Assembly: GCA_030374805.1 (NCBI GenBank)
Contig: JARGSG010000202.1
Location: forward strand, 62,001-126,000
Source: Gracilaria gracilis
Taxonomy: Eukaryota; Rhodophyta; Florideophyceae; Gracilariales; Gracilariaceae
DNA length: 64,000 nucleotides
Reading direction: 5' to 3'
The position numbers and the translations under genes were made by a program. Of the stretch, positions 20,044 to 29,855 are shown one piece after another. The notes below the pieces were generated by a model, which searched no databases, had not been told where the DNA came from, and saw only the letters and a list, made by a program, of their open reading frames with translations. Within the stretch, counting starts at the first letter, position 1. Each line of letters starts with the position of its first letter.

Positions 20044-21201
20044 CTACCGTGTATCATCAGGAAAGCGGATCAGGTCTCCAAAGTAGATCGTCACCGTCTT
20101 TGCTTTGGTCCCAAGGTAGTTCCATTCCATCTCACACGGCCCGAACCATCTCAAAACATTTTCCCCGCTAACATTTCTCGGCACGAGAATGCCCACATCT
20201 TTCGTAACTGTTCGCGCAAGATCAACCACACGCTTGAACGCGCCAACATCGTAACTTTCAGTCTCTTGATATTCGGGACCTCCCCACGGAGGAGACATGA
20301 AAATACCGTCCACCACCATGTTGCTGTCCTTCATCATTTTGAGAGCATCAACTACGTCCGCGGCTACGAATTCGATAAACTGTTCTACACCATAGACTCG
20401 AGCATTGTTTCGAGCAATCTCAATCCGACTTTGAGAGTTTTCCACAGCGATTACGTACGCCCCGTTTAGAGCGAACTGAATCGAATTACCTCCTGCTCCG
20501 CTGTACAGGTCGACAATCATTTGCCGTCCAGTAAACCGTTCTGCAATATGCTTGGCGATTTTCTCAGGTGTGACAGAGTACCAGCTTACGTCGTCCATGA
20601 GCACGCCTTCGTCAAAACGATGAAACAGTCGATATCGCTGAAAGTAGTACTTTGCAAGTCTTTGCGGCGCTTGCGTTTTCTTCTTGTTTTGCTTCGCGAT
20701 AACCTTCAATTGACGAGGTACCTTTCTCGCAACGTGAGATACCTCTGCAACACCATTTGAGATACGACTTATGATGTTTGATGCCTTGAGAGCTTTTGCT
20801 TTGTTGCGGACTAAGTCCCCTGCGCTTCTGTCGATGAAAAATGTGGGAGGTAGAGAGTTGCCTTGTGTTGAGGTTGTCTTCGGATTGGTCGCAGTCATGC
20901 CATTGTCGTTATTCCTGAGCTCTCCACTTGTTCCAGGTCCTTGGTCTCGTTGCGTGGCCGCTCGACTACCTACAACATTGGCATGGACTTCTTCGTTCGG
21001 GTCCAGTTCCGCAATACGCCAAAGCATTTCTTTTTGATCAGCTTCTGCGCAATTCTCGTTAATTGCGGCTGAAAGCAGCAGGTTCTTTCCTGCATCAGTT
21101 AGCGATTCGTTTTCTTGATGACCCTGGTCTCGTGGGTCACGTTTCCCAGCTGCAAGACCTATCTCTTGAGCGTGCAAATCGTTTGTAATTTGTAGATGCA
21201 T
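20044..21201 (-). CDS. TGS1: Trimethylguanosine synthase
   Basis: The enzyme converts the m7G cap of snRNAs and snoRNAs to the 2,2,7-trimethylguanosine cap. From the ATG at 21201 the protein has 385 residues. The first about 150 are polar and unconserved; the methyltransferase core begins near YYFQRYRLFHRFDEGVLMD, typical of TGS1. Motif I is VDLYSGAGGNSIQFA (about 228), and the catalytic motif is MSPPWGGPEY (about 300) with the cap-stacking Trp. The C-terminal NYLGTKAKTVTIYFG closes the fold. The ATG overlaps the APC11 stop codon as TAATG. An in-frame ATG also exists at 21249, inside the APC11 coding sequence, and would add 16 residues. Nucleolar or Cajal-body action is known for the family. 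Confidence 0.92.
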   Translation of the reverse strand: MHLQITNDLHAQEIGLAAGKRDPRDQGHQENESLTDAGKNLLLSAAINENCAEADQKEMLWRIAELDPNEEVHANVVGSRAATQRDQGPGTSGELRNNDNGMTATNPKTTSTQGNSLPPTFFIDRSAGDLVRNKAKALKASNIISRISNGVAEVSHVARKVPRQLKVIAKQNKKKTQAPQRLAKYYFQRYRLFHRFDEGVLMDDVSWYSVTPEKIAKHIAERFTGRQMIVDLYSGAGGNSIQFALNGAYVIAVENSQSRIEIARNNARVYGVEQFIEFVAADVVDALKMMKDSNMVVDGIFMSPPWGGPEYQETESYDVGAFKRVVDLARTVTKDVGILVPRNVSGENVLRWFGPCEMEWNYLGTKAKTVTIYFGDLIRFPDDTR

Positions 21202-21467
21202 TACTGCTTCGGAGGTTCGAACGTCCAGTCCTGTCTGCACATGGGGCATTTCTGATGTTCTGCTTCCTGCGCACGGATCCACTTCGAAATGCAATGCAGG
21301 TGAAAAGGGTGTTTGCAAGTGCCCCACACTAAAGGACAGGCATCACCAGGGGTATTGCAGTCTGGACAACAACCATCAAACGGATTACGACAGATTCCAC
21401 ATGCGTCATCACCTGCATTCCATGTCCAGGCTGCTACTAATCGAACTTTGTTAATTGTTAGCTTCAT
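21201..21467 (-). CDS. APC11: Anaphase-promoting complex RING subunit APC11
   Basis: Catalytic RING-H2 subunit of the anaphase-promoting complex, which recruits E2 enzymes to ubiquitinate mitotic regulators. At 88 residues it has the normal family length (about 84). MKLTINKVRLVAAWTWNAGDD matches the family N-terminus. Zinc ligands are visible at C23, C26, C34, C37, C44, C51, H53, H56, C59, C74 and C77, including the extra third-zinc cysteines specific to APC11 (CCPDCNTPGDACPLVWGTC). The C-terminal segment CPMCRQDW is intact. The stop codon TAA shares its last base with the ATG of TGS1 on the same strand, so the two either share a transcript or have strongly overlapping transcription units. 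Confidence 0.96.
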   Translation of the reverse strand: MKLTINKVRLVAAWTWNAGDDACGICRNPFDGCCPDCNTPGDACPLVWGTCKHPFHLHCISKWIRAQEAEHQKCPMCRQDWTFEPPKQ

Positions 21468-22832
21468 AAAATGGATTTCGCTTGTCTTTGTCCGTTACCT
21501 TTCAAAATTGGTTGTTGTGCCTCACTTGCGATGCACGACCGATGGGTGCGCCTTAATCTTGAAGCAGACAGATCGAAAAGCGAGAGCTCTGACAATGCAC
21601 TGCAATACTCGAAACGGGAACCTTAAGAGTGAAAGGGGTTCGGTTTGAGGTCGTTCACGATATTGTGTGGGCGGTAGCGTCACTGGTTCGGAAATTTCGG
21701 AACGGGTTGCACTTCAACTGAACAGACATGCGACAAATGCGGAGAGGACAATTCAAAGTTTCATAGTTCATGTTCGTTGCTCTTCGTTTGAACTCGGAAC
21801 CGCAGATTGTACTTCGTACTCCCAGTTTTTGTAGCATGGGCACACTTTCATAATGGGATACCCTTCTGATACCTTTTTTCGGCCAAACACCTGGCAGATC
21901 AATTCAGACTCCTCCCTCAGGTGCACGCATCCAACACGTTCGTTGGGGATATCTTCATGCAGGGAGTAAACGCTACATCTCTCGGTACCCTTGCGAGAAT
22001 TGGTTTGATAATATCTTTGAACGGACCAGAACTTCTCGTCCCCTATTCGTGCTGGAAAAAACGATTTGAAAGAAATAAGTGGAAGTCAATCCCTCACACT
22101 GCTGCTCATGGGGGTAGACACTATCGTGGTTTTCTCACCGGAAAGGAGCGCCAGGTTCTCCATTATGCAAGGTGGTGAGACGTAATGGGCCCCAAATTGC
22201 TGTGGCCCACTAAATCGTGTCGTGCAGCGTCTCCTACTTGTGCAACGCATTACCAAGGGTAACTTGGACATGTTCCTTGACACGGGAGGGCTTCCAGAGA
22301 CGGGGAGCACGTGCATCTCGCTTTCACGCGGTGTGCCTGTCTCCGATCTCACGTTGCGCGATCGGAGCGAAACGGGAACGCAGAAGGAAGTCCATCGGAG
22401 TCCAAAAACAAGTGTGACATCGTCGAAGAAGGAGTGGATGAGACCTAGAATTAACGTGGAACGGACGAGAATCTCTTGGTCATCAAAATGTAGTTCTATG
22501 TCTCTTATTACGCAATCTGCAATCGCTGAGCGCAACCCCTCCTCCATTCCGCGTGTTCCGCAAAGCGAATCAATATCAATATCAATGAACGCTTGGGAAT
22601 GAGTGTTCGGACAGGTCTACGAGAAGATGCAACACCATCGCATATATGGTCAACCAAGTCACCGTAGGTACTCTCTTCGTCGACTCCGGCGACTCTTTTG
22701 GGTACTGGCGATGCACCTCCGAGTTTCATGGTCTTTCGAGCTCCTACCATAAACTTTACAATTAAGGTTAAACGAACGTTCTGTGCTTCTCATGTACTAA
22801 ATCTTGCTGTTTCCGTCACACAGATTTTGCTA
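21468..22832. other. Intergenic region between APC11 and the chorein-N gene
   Basis: Both flanking genes are on the minus strand. No gene is supported inside. A TACCAAGGGTA copy lies at 22251-22261. Mirrored frames of 120 to 150 codons between 22086 and 22602 (both strands) lack recognisable features. Confidence 0.5.
22251..22261 (+). promoter_or_regulatory. TACCAAGGGTA element (copy 4)
   Basis: Exact 11-mer, about 785 bp upstream of the APC11 start and about 570 bp beyond the chorein-N gene's 3' end. Function unknown. Confidence 0.5.
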
Positions 22833-25268
22833 CTATATAAGAGTTAGACCTTCCGACGACATGGCTGCTTCAAGATGTTTGTTACGCGAAGAGTCTGCAA
22901 CATCAACCTTGGTGCTCATATCTGCTATTAGCTTTGTAATTGAAACGGATGGTGAATCCATGGAAAGCTGACCATACCTATCACTGTGCAACTGAATCTC
23001 TTGAAGTCCGGGCTCCTGAACGCTATCTGGAGCTGAGCTACTAGTGTTCAGTTCAGTGTCGTTGGGGGCAGTGGAAGGCGTTTCCTTGCTTGGTTCTTTT
23101 GAGACGAGTTCAGGTTTTGCTGCCTGATCTTTTCCTTGTGATTCTCTCAACAGTGGAACCTCCTTCTCCTTTTTCTCCTCAGTAGACTCGTTTACTGCAT
23201 CCAAAGTTGTCTGGGTCAACATGTCCTTTTCCTCTTCAGATTTTCCTGGATCTTGCAATCCAGGCTGTTCCTTGTCTTCGACATCTTCGCCCGGTAGTTT
23301 TGTTGGACCTGAAGATGGTAATGCTTGGTTGCCAGCTACTTGCTCCGAATCTTTGGAAATTGGTCTTTGATCACCTTCTTCCACGTACGTATTAACTTGA
23401 ATCGACTTTGTGATCACACTGCCCGCATCCTTTTCGAACTTTTCTTGCAACATGGCTTGTAGATTTCTTTCTGCTTTGGCTAACGCACCCTCCATTTGGC
23501 GGATCATGGCATCTTTGTTCTTTCCAGCTTTAGAAGTCATCTGTTCAAGATCTTGAAGTTCCTTAACCAGAGCCTCATTTTTATCTCGCAGCTTTTGTGC
23601 CATAGCCTCGGAATCTTGAATACGCTGCTCAGATTCTTTCAAAATCCTTTCGACGTCCTCCAAACGAGTTCTTAATTGCTTCTCTTCTTGGAGTTCTTCT
23701 TCCAGCTTCTTCACTTTTTCCCAAGCTTCGTGATCAGGTGTACGCAAAACGAGTTGCATTGTTAGACCACCGGCCTCTGCAGCAGCGTTGACAGCCTCTC
23801 GAGCATAATGGTGCTCGGCCTCATCATCCTCTTCCATTTCTGGAATAATATCCACGTCTTCTTCTTCCTGAATGTGCCCATTGGCAAGACCAAGAGCAAT
23901 CGCAGCGTCGTCAACAGTATCATCGGCATTTTCGCTCACGATAGCTTGCCAGAATGACCTGAGTCCCCCTGTTCCAGGAGGCTCTTCAAAAGCATCGGAA
24001 ATATTGGGATCCTGTACAATGATCAACTCATCTTCCTCGTAATCTTCGTCGACCTCATCATCGTCGTCCTGCTGCGACTGCTCGGAATACTGCCTGGAAC
24101 GTTTTTTCGAGGAGTTTTCTGAGGAGTTTGAGCGAGATGTTTGTATCTGATGTGCAAGTTCTTTTTCCAATCGTGAACTGATTGACATGTCGTCGCTCGC
24201 GCTTACAGACTCGTCTGCTTCGGAGCGATCAGTTTCGTCTTCGCTCAGACCGTCGCTCGTCGGCGCAGCAGAATCTTTAGCATCATTGTGTGGTGGGATT
24301 CTTCTCCGTTTTGGAGTTGGAACGGTTGAGGGTGCAGAACGAGAGGGATCGCGGCTGGCACCCAGACCAAAACCGGCTTTGACGATGTGGTCAATCCATT
24401 TGATTTGACGTGCCGTGAGGTTAATGCTGGGATCTTCGATATCTACATGTATTTCTGCGTGTAATCCCGGGGTAAACTGTTGGTCGATCTGAGCAGTTCC
24501 GCTGTGCAACAACACTTTGACCGAGATGGGGATACCGTCCAGGATCGGGGCTTGGCTCTCGTAGGACTGCAGATCCATACGCCTCTGCTGAAACCTAGGT
24601 GATGTGGCTTCCGCTTCAGGCGGAAGCTGCTCGCTGTCGGGCTGATCCGGCGTTGGCTTCGTTCGAGGAATCATGACCCAGTGAACGCCGCCGAGACGGA
24701 CGAGCTTTCGCATGGTCACCGCTGTGGCGTACGGTCTGCTTGGATCAAGGCCGGACGTAAGGGAGACAAAGCGGCGTTGCCAGTCGGGACCGGCGCTGAA
24801 GGCATTCAGCGATGCAATTGAAATGATGCCGACGCAGTGATCGTCCCGGTACTCGACCTTGAGCCCGTACATCTCGACGGAAACATTGAACAGCAAGCGA
24901 CCCACATTGGTCTGATGCCACTCTGCAGAGGACGCAGACAATCGTCTGGCGGAACGTTTCTTGCGCGCGGCGCGAGCGTTTTCGGGATACGTGTGCTTGG
25001 GTCCGGCGATTAGATGGACGTTCTCCAGGTAAACCTGGACGGGGGCGGAGGTGAGTGCAGACCATGGCACGTTGACGCGAAGTCGGCCGGCACGGCCCTC
25101 ATGGACGTGGAAGGGGATGTGCGGACCATTGAACGTATCCGCACGCAGCTGAACGTCGTCGACAACAAGGCGACCACCACGAAGACCAATGCCTACATCC
25201 GACGGCGACAGCTCCGCGTAGCGACTGGCGACGGACTGGAGCAACGCGGAGAGGGTGTTCTGCAGCAT
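22833..25268 (-). CDS. Chorein-N domain protein with C-terminal coiled coil
   Basis: Related to the N-terminal end of bridge-like lipid transfer proteins (VPS13/ATG2/SHIP164), which extract and move phospholipids between membranes. The 811-residue product starts MLQNTLSALLQSVASRYAELSP and continues with a chorein-N pattern: GLRGGRLVVDDVQLRAD, then IPFHVHEGRAGRLRVNVPWSALTSAPVQVYLENVHLIAGP (about 25-80), with similar strand-rich sequence to about 290. Residues about 300-500 are acidic and disordered, about 505-615 form a long Glu/Lys/Gln coiled coil, and the rest is polar. Full VPS13 proteins exceed 3000 residues, so this is a short form without the extended groove. The frame continues upstream of the ATG at 25268 through Arg/Pro-rich sequence; ATG CTG CAG is chosen because it opens the conserved domain. 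It is divergent from the MAP kinase gene. Confidence 0.72.
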   Translation of the reverse strand: MLQNTLSALLQSVASRYAELSPSDVGIGLRGGRLVVDDVQLRADTFNGPHIPFHVHEGRAGRLRVNVPWSALTSAPVQVYLENVHLIAGPKHTYPENARAARKKRSARRLSASSAEWHQTNVGRLLFNVSVEMYGLKVEYRDDHCVGIISIASLNAFSAGPDWQRRFVSLTSGLDPSRPYATAVTMRKLVRLGGVHWVMIPRTKPTPDQPDSEQLPPEAEATSPRFQQRRMDLQSYESQAPILDGIPISVKVLLHSGTAQIDQQFTPGLHAEIHVDIEDPSINLTARQIKWIDHIVKAGFGLGASRDPSRSAPSTVPTPKRRRIPPHNDAKDSAAPTSDGLSEDETDRSEADESVSASDDMSISSRLEKELAHQIQTSRSNSSENSSKKRSRQYSEQSQQDDDDEVDEDYEEDELIIVQDPNISDAFEEPPGTGGLRSFWQAIVSENADDTVDDAAIALGLANGHIQEEEDVDIIPEMEEDDEAEHHYAREAVNAAAEAGGLTMQLVLRTPDHEAWEKVKKLEEELQEEKQLRTRLEDVERILKESEQRIQDSEAMAQKLRDKNEALVKELQDLEQMTSKAGKNKDAMIRQMEGALAKAERNLQAMLQEKFEKDAGSVITKSIQVNTYVEEGDQRPISKDSEQVAGNQALPSSGPTKLPGEDVEDKEQPGLQDPGKSEEEKDMLTQTTLDAVNESTEEKKEKEVPLLRESQGKDQAAKPELVSKEPSKETPSTAPNDTELNTSSSAPDSVQEPGLQEIQLHSDRYGQLSMDSPSVSITKLIADMSTKVDVADSSRNKHLEAAMSSEGLTLI

Positions 25269-25808
25269 GGCAGGAGCAGCGGCGCAGCGACCGGGGGGCG
25301 GGGACGGAAGGCAGTCTCGTGGCGGGCGGGGGGGGTCGCGGGTCGGCGCGGCCGCGGTCGCGGTCGAACGGCGGAGAGAAACGCGGCCGCCGCTGACAGT
25401 CGTGACGTGGTGACGACGGCGCGTGACGGGGCGCCTCGGCCGCCGGTTACGCGCGCGTGCCTTTTTCTGGGCGCCGCCCACGTGTACGTTGTCCATACGG
25501 CGCGGCGAGTCCTCGTCGCGCCCCCCCACACCGACAAGACCTCATCGCCTCGCGCACCGACACTGCGTGTGCCACTGCGCGCGCTGAACGCCTCCTGCCG
25601 CGCAGCTCTCAGCACCCGGACCCGCTGCCCTTCGTTGCTTCTTCTTGGCGCCACCGCCCGCACCGCCTTACCCTCCCCCCACTACCGTCTCCACACCCTT
25701 CTTTTCGTCCAACCCTTCTTCTCTCTCGCTTGCCCTTCCTTACGCCCTCCCCCTTCTCTTGCCGCTCATCGCTGTCTTCCCTGCTTACTGCTGTGCTCCT
25801 ACCTCGTC
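25269..25808. promoter_or_regulatory. Bidirectional promoter region, chorein-N gene and MAP kinase
   Basis: A 540-bp gap separates two divergent start codons. The left part is extremely GC-rich; the right part is strongly pyrimidine-rich on the plus strand up to the kinase ATG. Open frames run through it in both directions but their translations are Arg/Pro/Ser low complexity. No TATA box stands out. Confidence 0.45.
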
Positions 25809-27185
25809 ATGTCGTCCACGCGCGACCGGCGCGCTCGTCGCGAGTCCATTCTGCGCAGCTTCTTCACGCCGTCCGTGCAGTCGTCCCGCTACATCGTCGA
25901 GAAGGTCGTCGGCGAGGGCGCCTACGGCGTCGTCGTGTCCGCGCTCGACCAAGTCAAGAGGGAACGAGTCGCTGTGAAGCGCATCAAGAGCGTTCTTGAC
26001 TCCTCCGGTATGGCCACGCGCATCCTGCGCGAGCTCAAGTTTCTACGCTTTCTGCACAAACACGAGAACATCATCTCCGTCAAGGACGTGCTTATTCCTG
26101 GTCAACGCGACAGCTTCAATGACGTGTTCGTCGTGTTCGAGCTCATGCCCACCGATCTGGGTCGACTGTTGCGTAGTAAGACAAAGCTCAGTCCGAAGCA
26201 TGTCAAGTACGTCATGTTTCAACTGCTGCGAGCCGTCAACTTCTTGCATTCGGCTCGTGTGTTTCACCGCGATCTAAACCCTAATAACATTCTCGTCGAT
26301 GCTAACTGCCAGCTTCGGGTGTGCGACTTTGGTCTGGCGAGGGCAGCCTTTCAGCGAGACGAGGAGGTGCTGTTCTGGACCGACTATGTGGCCACCCGTT
26401 GGTACAGAGCACCAGAACTAATCTTGGCTTATTCTACCAAGTATTCCACCGCTATTGACATGTGGTCTGTGGGATGCATCTTTGCTGAGATTCTTGGGCG
26501 CGGCAAGCCGCTGTTCCCTGGGCTCAACGCTCAGCATCAATTTGAACTGATTCTCAATGTGACTGGAAAACCGTCGCAGGCGGTGATGGACCGCATCGGC
26601 GACAAGCGTCTGGCGCAAGCTCTGGAACGTCTACCGAGCAAGCCGCCGGCTTCGTTATCAGCCATCTATAGAGATGCGGATCCCGGGGCGATTAATCTGC
26701 TGCAGCGATTACTGGCGTTTGACCCGGAAGAGAGAATAACAGCGTCGGAGGCGCTGTCTCTACCATACTTTAATGAGTTCAAGTTTCTCGGGTGGGGAGA
26801 GACGACAGAACCACTGGATGAACGCGAGTTTGCGTTTGAACGGGTGCGTCTGAGTGCGGAGGAGATGAGACTGGAGTTTATCAAAGAGATTCTGGCGTAT
26901 CATCCGGAGGCGAGGGATGAATTACTAGTGGGGCGCGACCGGTGCGCAAGGGTATCAATGTTGCCAAGCCAAGCAGAACAATTTCGACAGGATATGGAGG
27001 TGTATTCGTTAACGCGACGCACAATAGGCACGGACGTTTCTGTAGTGGCTAATCGAATGGAGGCAGCGATGCGCGATTACAGAAGCACGACGATGAGTGA
27101 GGCTGAGCTGGCAAGAATTGACGGCGCGCCGGCACATCATGCTAGTAGCTTTGCTAACCACGCGGAACAGGCAATGGAGGAATGA
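25809..27185 (+). CDS. MAP kinase with TDY activation motif and altered catalytic loop
   Basis: Ser/Thr kinase of the MAPK family, 458 residues. The Gly loop is GEGAYGVV (35-42), the ATP-binding Lys is in VAVKRI (about 57), DFG is CDFGLA, and the activation loop reads FWTDYVATRWYRAPE, so the dual-phosphorylation motif is TDY as in the plant and algal TDY clade. The MAPK insert region (QFELILNVTGKPSQAVMDRIGDKRLAQALERLPSKPP) is typical. The catalytic loop reads HRDLNPNNIL: the Lys that is normally HRDLKPxN is Asn, confirmed in the DNA as AAC. The C-terminal 130 residues beyond the kinase fold are mostly charged. The ATG at 25809 follows a pyrimidine-rich leader; the frame runs on upstream without MAPK-like sequence. 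Confidence 0.93.
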   Translation: MSSTRDRRARRESILRSFFTPSVQSSRYIVEKVVGEGAYGVVVSALDQVKRERVAVKRIKSVLDSSGMATRILRELKFLRFLHKHENIISVKDVLIPGQRDSFNDVFVVFELMPTDLGRLLRSKTKLSPKHVKYVMFQLLRAVNFLHSARVFHRDLNPNNILVDANCQLRVCDFGLARAAFQRDEEVLFWTDYVATRWYRAPELILAYSTKYSTAIDMWSVGCIFAEILGRGKPLFPGLNAQHQFELILNVTGKPSQAVMDRIGDKRLAQALERLPSKPPASLSAIYRDADPGAINLLQRLLAFDPEERITASEALSLPYFNEFKFLGWGETTEPLDEREFAFERVRLSAEEMRLEFIKEILAYHPEARDELLVGRDRCARVSMLPSQAEQFRQDMEVYSLTRRTIGTDVSVVANRMEAAMRDYRSTTMSEAELARIDGAPAHHASSFANHAEQAMEE

Positions 27186-27367
27186 CGGACAGAAGGGGCG
27201 GGAATCTAACACACCTAAATAGCTGATTACTACGTGCCTACATGTTAGACAGAACGCTTGTACAGCATGACCATGGATAAATACGCGTTCGACGATGAAC
27301 ATGTGCGTCGCGCTTGTTTTTCGAGGTTCTCTTGCATGCGCAGTGAGCGAGCGGAGGGGGGGTGGGA

Positions 27368-27383
27368 GGGGGGGGGGGGGGGG
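27368..27383. repeat. G16 homopolymer
   Basis: Sixteen consecutive G bases on the plus strand, with GGGGG and GGG clusters just upstream. Confidence 0.85.
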
Positions 27384-27781
27384 AGACGAGAAGGAGACGA
27401 GGAGGAAAGTTAAAAAGCCAGCGCAAAGCACGTGGAGGAGGCAGTGAGAGCAGGCTGAGCTGGGAACTGGGGCTCGGGAGCCGAAAGAGTGGACGTGGTA
27501 CGAAGATTGCCGCGCTGGGAGCCCTCACATGCTTAATGAGGTGAGGAGCGCATGTGCTCGGCAAACGAAGTTGGCGGCGCGGCGTCAGGGAAGGGGAAAC
27601 GTCTGATGGCGTAGATACCTGTAAGTTACTTTCACGTACACTAGAGAGATAGAGATAAGGCTACAGTAGATATACGGCTGCGGTTCAGCGTTGGAAGGTG
27701 CTGCTGTCCGTTGGCCGCGTCCGTGATGGCGGCTCCGGCCGCGCGATGGCGCCGTGGCGCGCGTCGGTGACGCGTGGCACG

Positions 27782-27838
27782 CCTGCGCCTGCGCCTGCGC
27801 CGGAGCCTGCGCCTGCGACTGCGCCTGCGCCTGTGCCG
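27782..27838. repeat. Imperfect GCCTGC hexamer array
   Basis: About nine copies of a GCCTGC-type hexamer with single substitutions (GCCGGA, GACTGC, GCCTGT). Non-coding in the annotation given here. Confidence 0.8.
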
Positions 27839-28136
27839 CGACCGTGAAAATTTTTGCTTTGCCCATGCATGAGCATGTGTTTGTGAGGCAACTTCAAGTT
27901 TGGCACGCCTATTTTTTTTTTTCTCACACGCGCGCGCGTGTGTTGCGACGGGGCCGTTGTGACGGCTCGGCGTTTTCGGGGCGTGCTGGCCGTTGCCGTT
28001 CTTGAGAGACTGCGATCGCGCGGCCTGTGTTCGGAAGCGAGTGGCTCTTGCGAAAGGCTCAGAATGGCGGCTTGTATACGGCGACCGGTGGAGTGAGTGT
28101 TTGTTCGTGGCACGTCTGCGAGAGACGCTGTTTGTG

Positions 28137-29279
28137 ATGCCGCTTTCGTGGCGGTTCCGCGCGCTTACGGCCCGCTATGTCGCGGCTACCGCCGTGCTCA
28201 TGGCGCTTTGCGTGCTGTTTGTGCCCAACAAAACTGCCCCCGCGCGAGGCGTCAGGGTCGCCATTTGCAAGGTGGCGCGTGTTGCGTTTGACGCTTCCGC
28301 TTGTCGTGTGGCGAGGCGCCAGCTGCAGATCAGATCCTCGCCGTGTTTGTGGCGCGTTTCGGTTGTGAGCGATGTGATTCGAGACACACATCGGCTCCTT
28401 ACGCCGCAGCACTCTGAGTTATCCCGGCACGAGGTGCGCTTGTTGACGCGCTTGGACGGCTGTAACTCTACTGAACAGTGTGCCAATGAAAAAGTGGACT
28501 GTACCTATGGCATTGAAGACCCGTCTGATGCCTTTTGGTGGCGCGAGTATAATCATGACATTAAGTTCGTCGTCATGATGAAGATTGGATTTCTGTCTCT
28601 GGTGTTCTACGTTGCAGCCATCATCAGCGATGGCACCATCTTCTCTCCTCATCGTCCTTCTATTGCGGGAAATGTTGCGAGCGTGCTCATCTTAATTGCC
28701 ATGTCGGCGCTGTTGTACATAAGACTCGTGCCAGAAAGCATGCAATATTCTTTGCTTGGTGGAGACCTTTTCCAAACCATCGCCTTTCTCTTAATCATTC
28801 TAACTACCGCAGTGCTTCTACCTGCCATTGCCGTCATCTCTCTCAACTTTGTCATATTTTCCGTTACCTTCCTTTGGTTCTTCGTAGAGCAGAGTCTTTC
28901 CGTATTCGTTGCCTTTGTTCAGTTTCTTGGCGGTTTATCCTTGTTCAATTTGCAGCACACTTATCTTTGTCTTCGTCAGATTTACGTCAATGGTAGTGAA
29001 TCTGAATACGAACAGCAGCTTGTTTCAAACAGTGAGCGTTTTCTACTGCAAGTGCGAAACAATTGGTTTATAACCAAAGTCCCGCGTTTCTTCCTTGAGA
29101 ATGCTGACCTCTCAGTACGCACTGTACTGTCAGAGCATCTTCATGACCAAGTTGATTTTATACCGTTCATCGACATGGAATCTTTCGCAAGTGACGAAGA
29201 TGAGGAATCGAGCCTTACACAACCGGAATCAGAAGTGAATGAGACAACAGCGCTTTTGGAAAGAACGTCTGGAACCTAA
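28137..29279 (+). CDS. Multi-pass membrane protein, unrecognised
   Basis: I do not recognise the family. From the ATG at 28137 the product has 380 residues. Hydrophobic helices lie at about 11-30, 143-163, 177-197, 210-235 and 238-268. Between the first and second is a 110-residue segment with Cys residues (C44, C56, C70, C109, C115, C122), probably lumenal or extracellular. The C-terminal 110 residues are polar and acidic, end in ETTALLERTSGT, and include a possible acidic dileucine-type sorting signal (ETTALLE). The topology suggests a secretory-pathway or plasma-membrane protein. The frame extends 48 codons upstream without an ATG. The next plus-strand gene, 577 bp downstream, is another small membrane protein. 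Confidence 0.72.
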   Translation: MPLSWRFRALTARYVAATAVLMALCVLFVPNKTAPARGVRVAICKVARVAFDASACRVARRQLQIRSSPCLWRVSVVSDVIRDTHRLLTPQHSELSRHEVRLLTRLDGCNSTEQCANEKVDCTYGIEDPSDAFWWREYNHDIKFVVMMKIGFLSLVFYVAAIISDGTIFSPHRPSIAGNVASVLILIAMSALLYIRLVPESMQYSLLGGDLFQTIAFLLIILTTAVLLPAIAVISLNFVIFSVTFLWFFVEQSLSVFVAFVQFLGGLSLFNLQHTYLCLRQIYVNGSESEYEQQLVSNSERFLLQVRNNWFITKVPRFFLENADLSVRTVLSEHLHDQVDFIPFIDMESFASDEDEESSLTQPESEVNETTALLERTSGT

Positions 29280-29855
29280 CAGTACAAACCTTTTCTTCGG
29301 TACATATCCGTCGACGAACAATGAGCTTCGGATATTTTCAGGTATACCTCATCGGTTCCACCCCGAATTACTCAAACCTGCTGCTCTCGATGGGGAACGA
29401 GTCAAGGTGAGACAATACTCTCACGTGTGACACGAGTTTGGGAAAGTCTTCCTAGTAGCTGTACACAGCACAGGCGTCGCTCGCCATCCCAGATTTCACG
29501 CGACTCAACGGGCGTCACTACGCGTTTTCTGCATCCAAGAGAAGTCACATGACCCGCTTCTACTACACAACCGTTCGTTTTGGTTCAAACTCCATTTCAA
29601 ATACTTTTCTGATGCGGTGACAAACCCCGCAAGAGGGGTTTTCCTCATAGGAAGGGGTGGCACATATGAGACTTTCTCTTTTTGACTGTGTAATAGTTTT
29701 GTTTGAGGTATCAAGACTTTCACCAAACCGCTTCATAAGTGGAGAGTCGGGATGGCGGAAAACAAATTGCTTCGACCACAGGGCTCGTATATTCCAAGTC
29801 TGTCACGTTTAGCTTGTGCTTCTGTAATCTGCTGCGAATTACTTCTACTGTCGAG
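29280..29855. other. Intergenic region between two membrane-protein genes
   Basis: No gene is seen. A short perfect hairpin, AACCCC-GCAAGA-GGGGTT, lies at 29623-29640; it has no T-run and is not a bacterial-type terminator. Confidence 0.45.

Larger units (their letters stand above)
27186..28136. other. Intergenic region with G-run and GCCTGC repeat
   Basis: No gene is supported. The region holds a G16 run at 27368-27383 preceded by further G clusters from 27355, and an imperfect GCCTGC hexamer array at about 27782-27838 that reads as Ala-Gln repeats on the minus strand. The right end is the leader of the membrane-protein gene at 28137. Confidence 0.5.

Noticed and set aside
19732-20469. 245-codon plus-strand frame
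   Set aside because: Its second half is antisense to the conserved TGS1 methyltransferase core, so it is a shadow frame.
25014-25808. N-terminal extension of the MAP kinase frame
   Set aside because: Antisense to the chorein-N coding sequence on its left, then Arg/Pro low complexity. The kinase-like sequence starts at the ATG at 25809.
29623-29640. Hairpin AACCCC/GGGGTT as a terminator
   Set aside because: Short stem without a T-run, in a eukaryotic intergenic region; no reason to assign a function.
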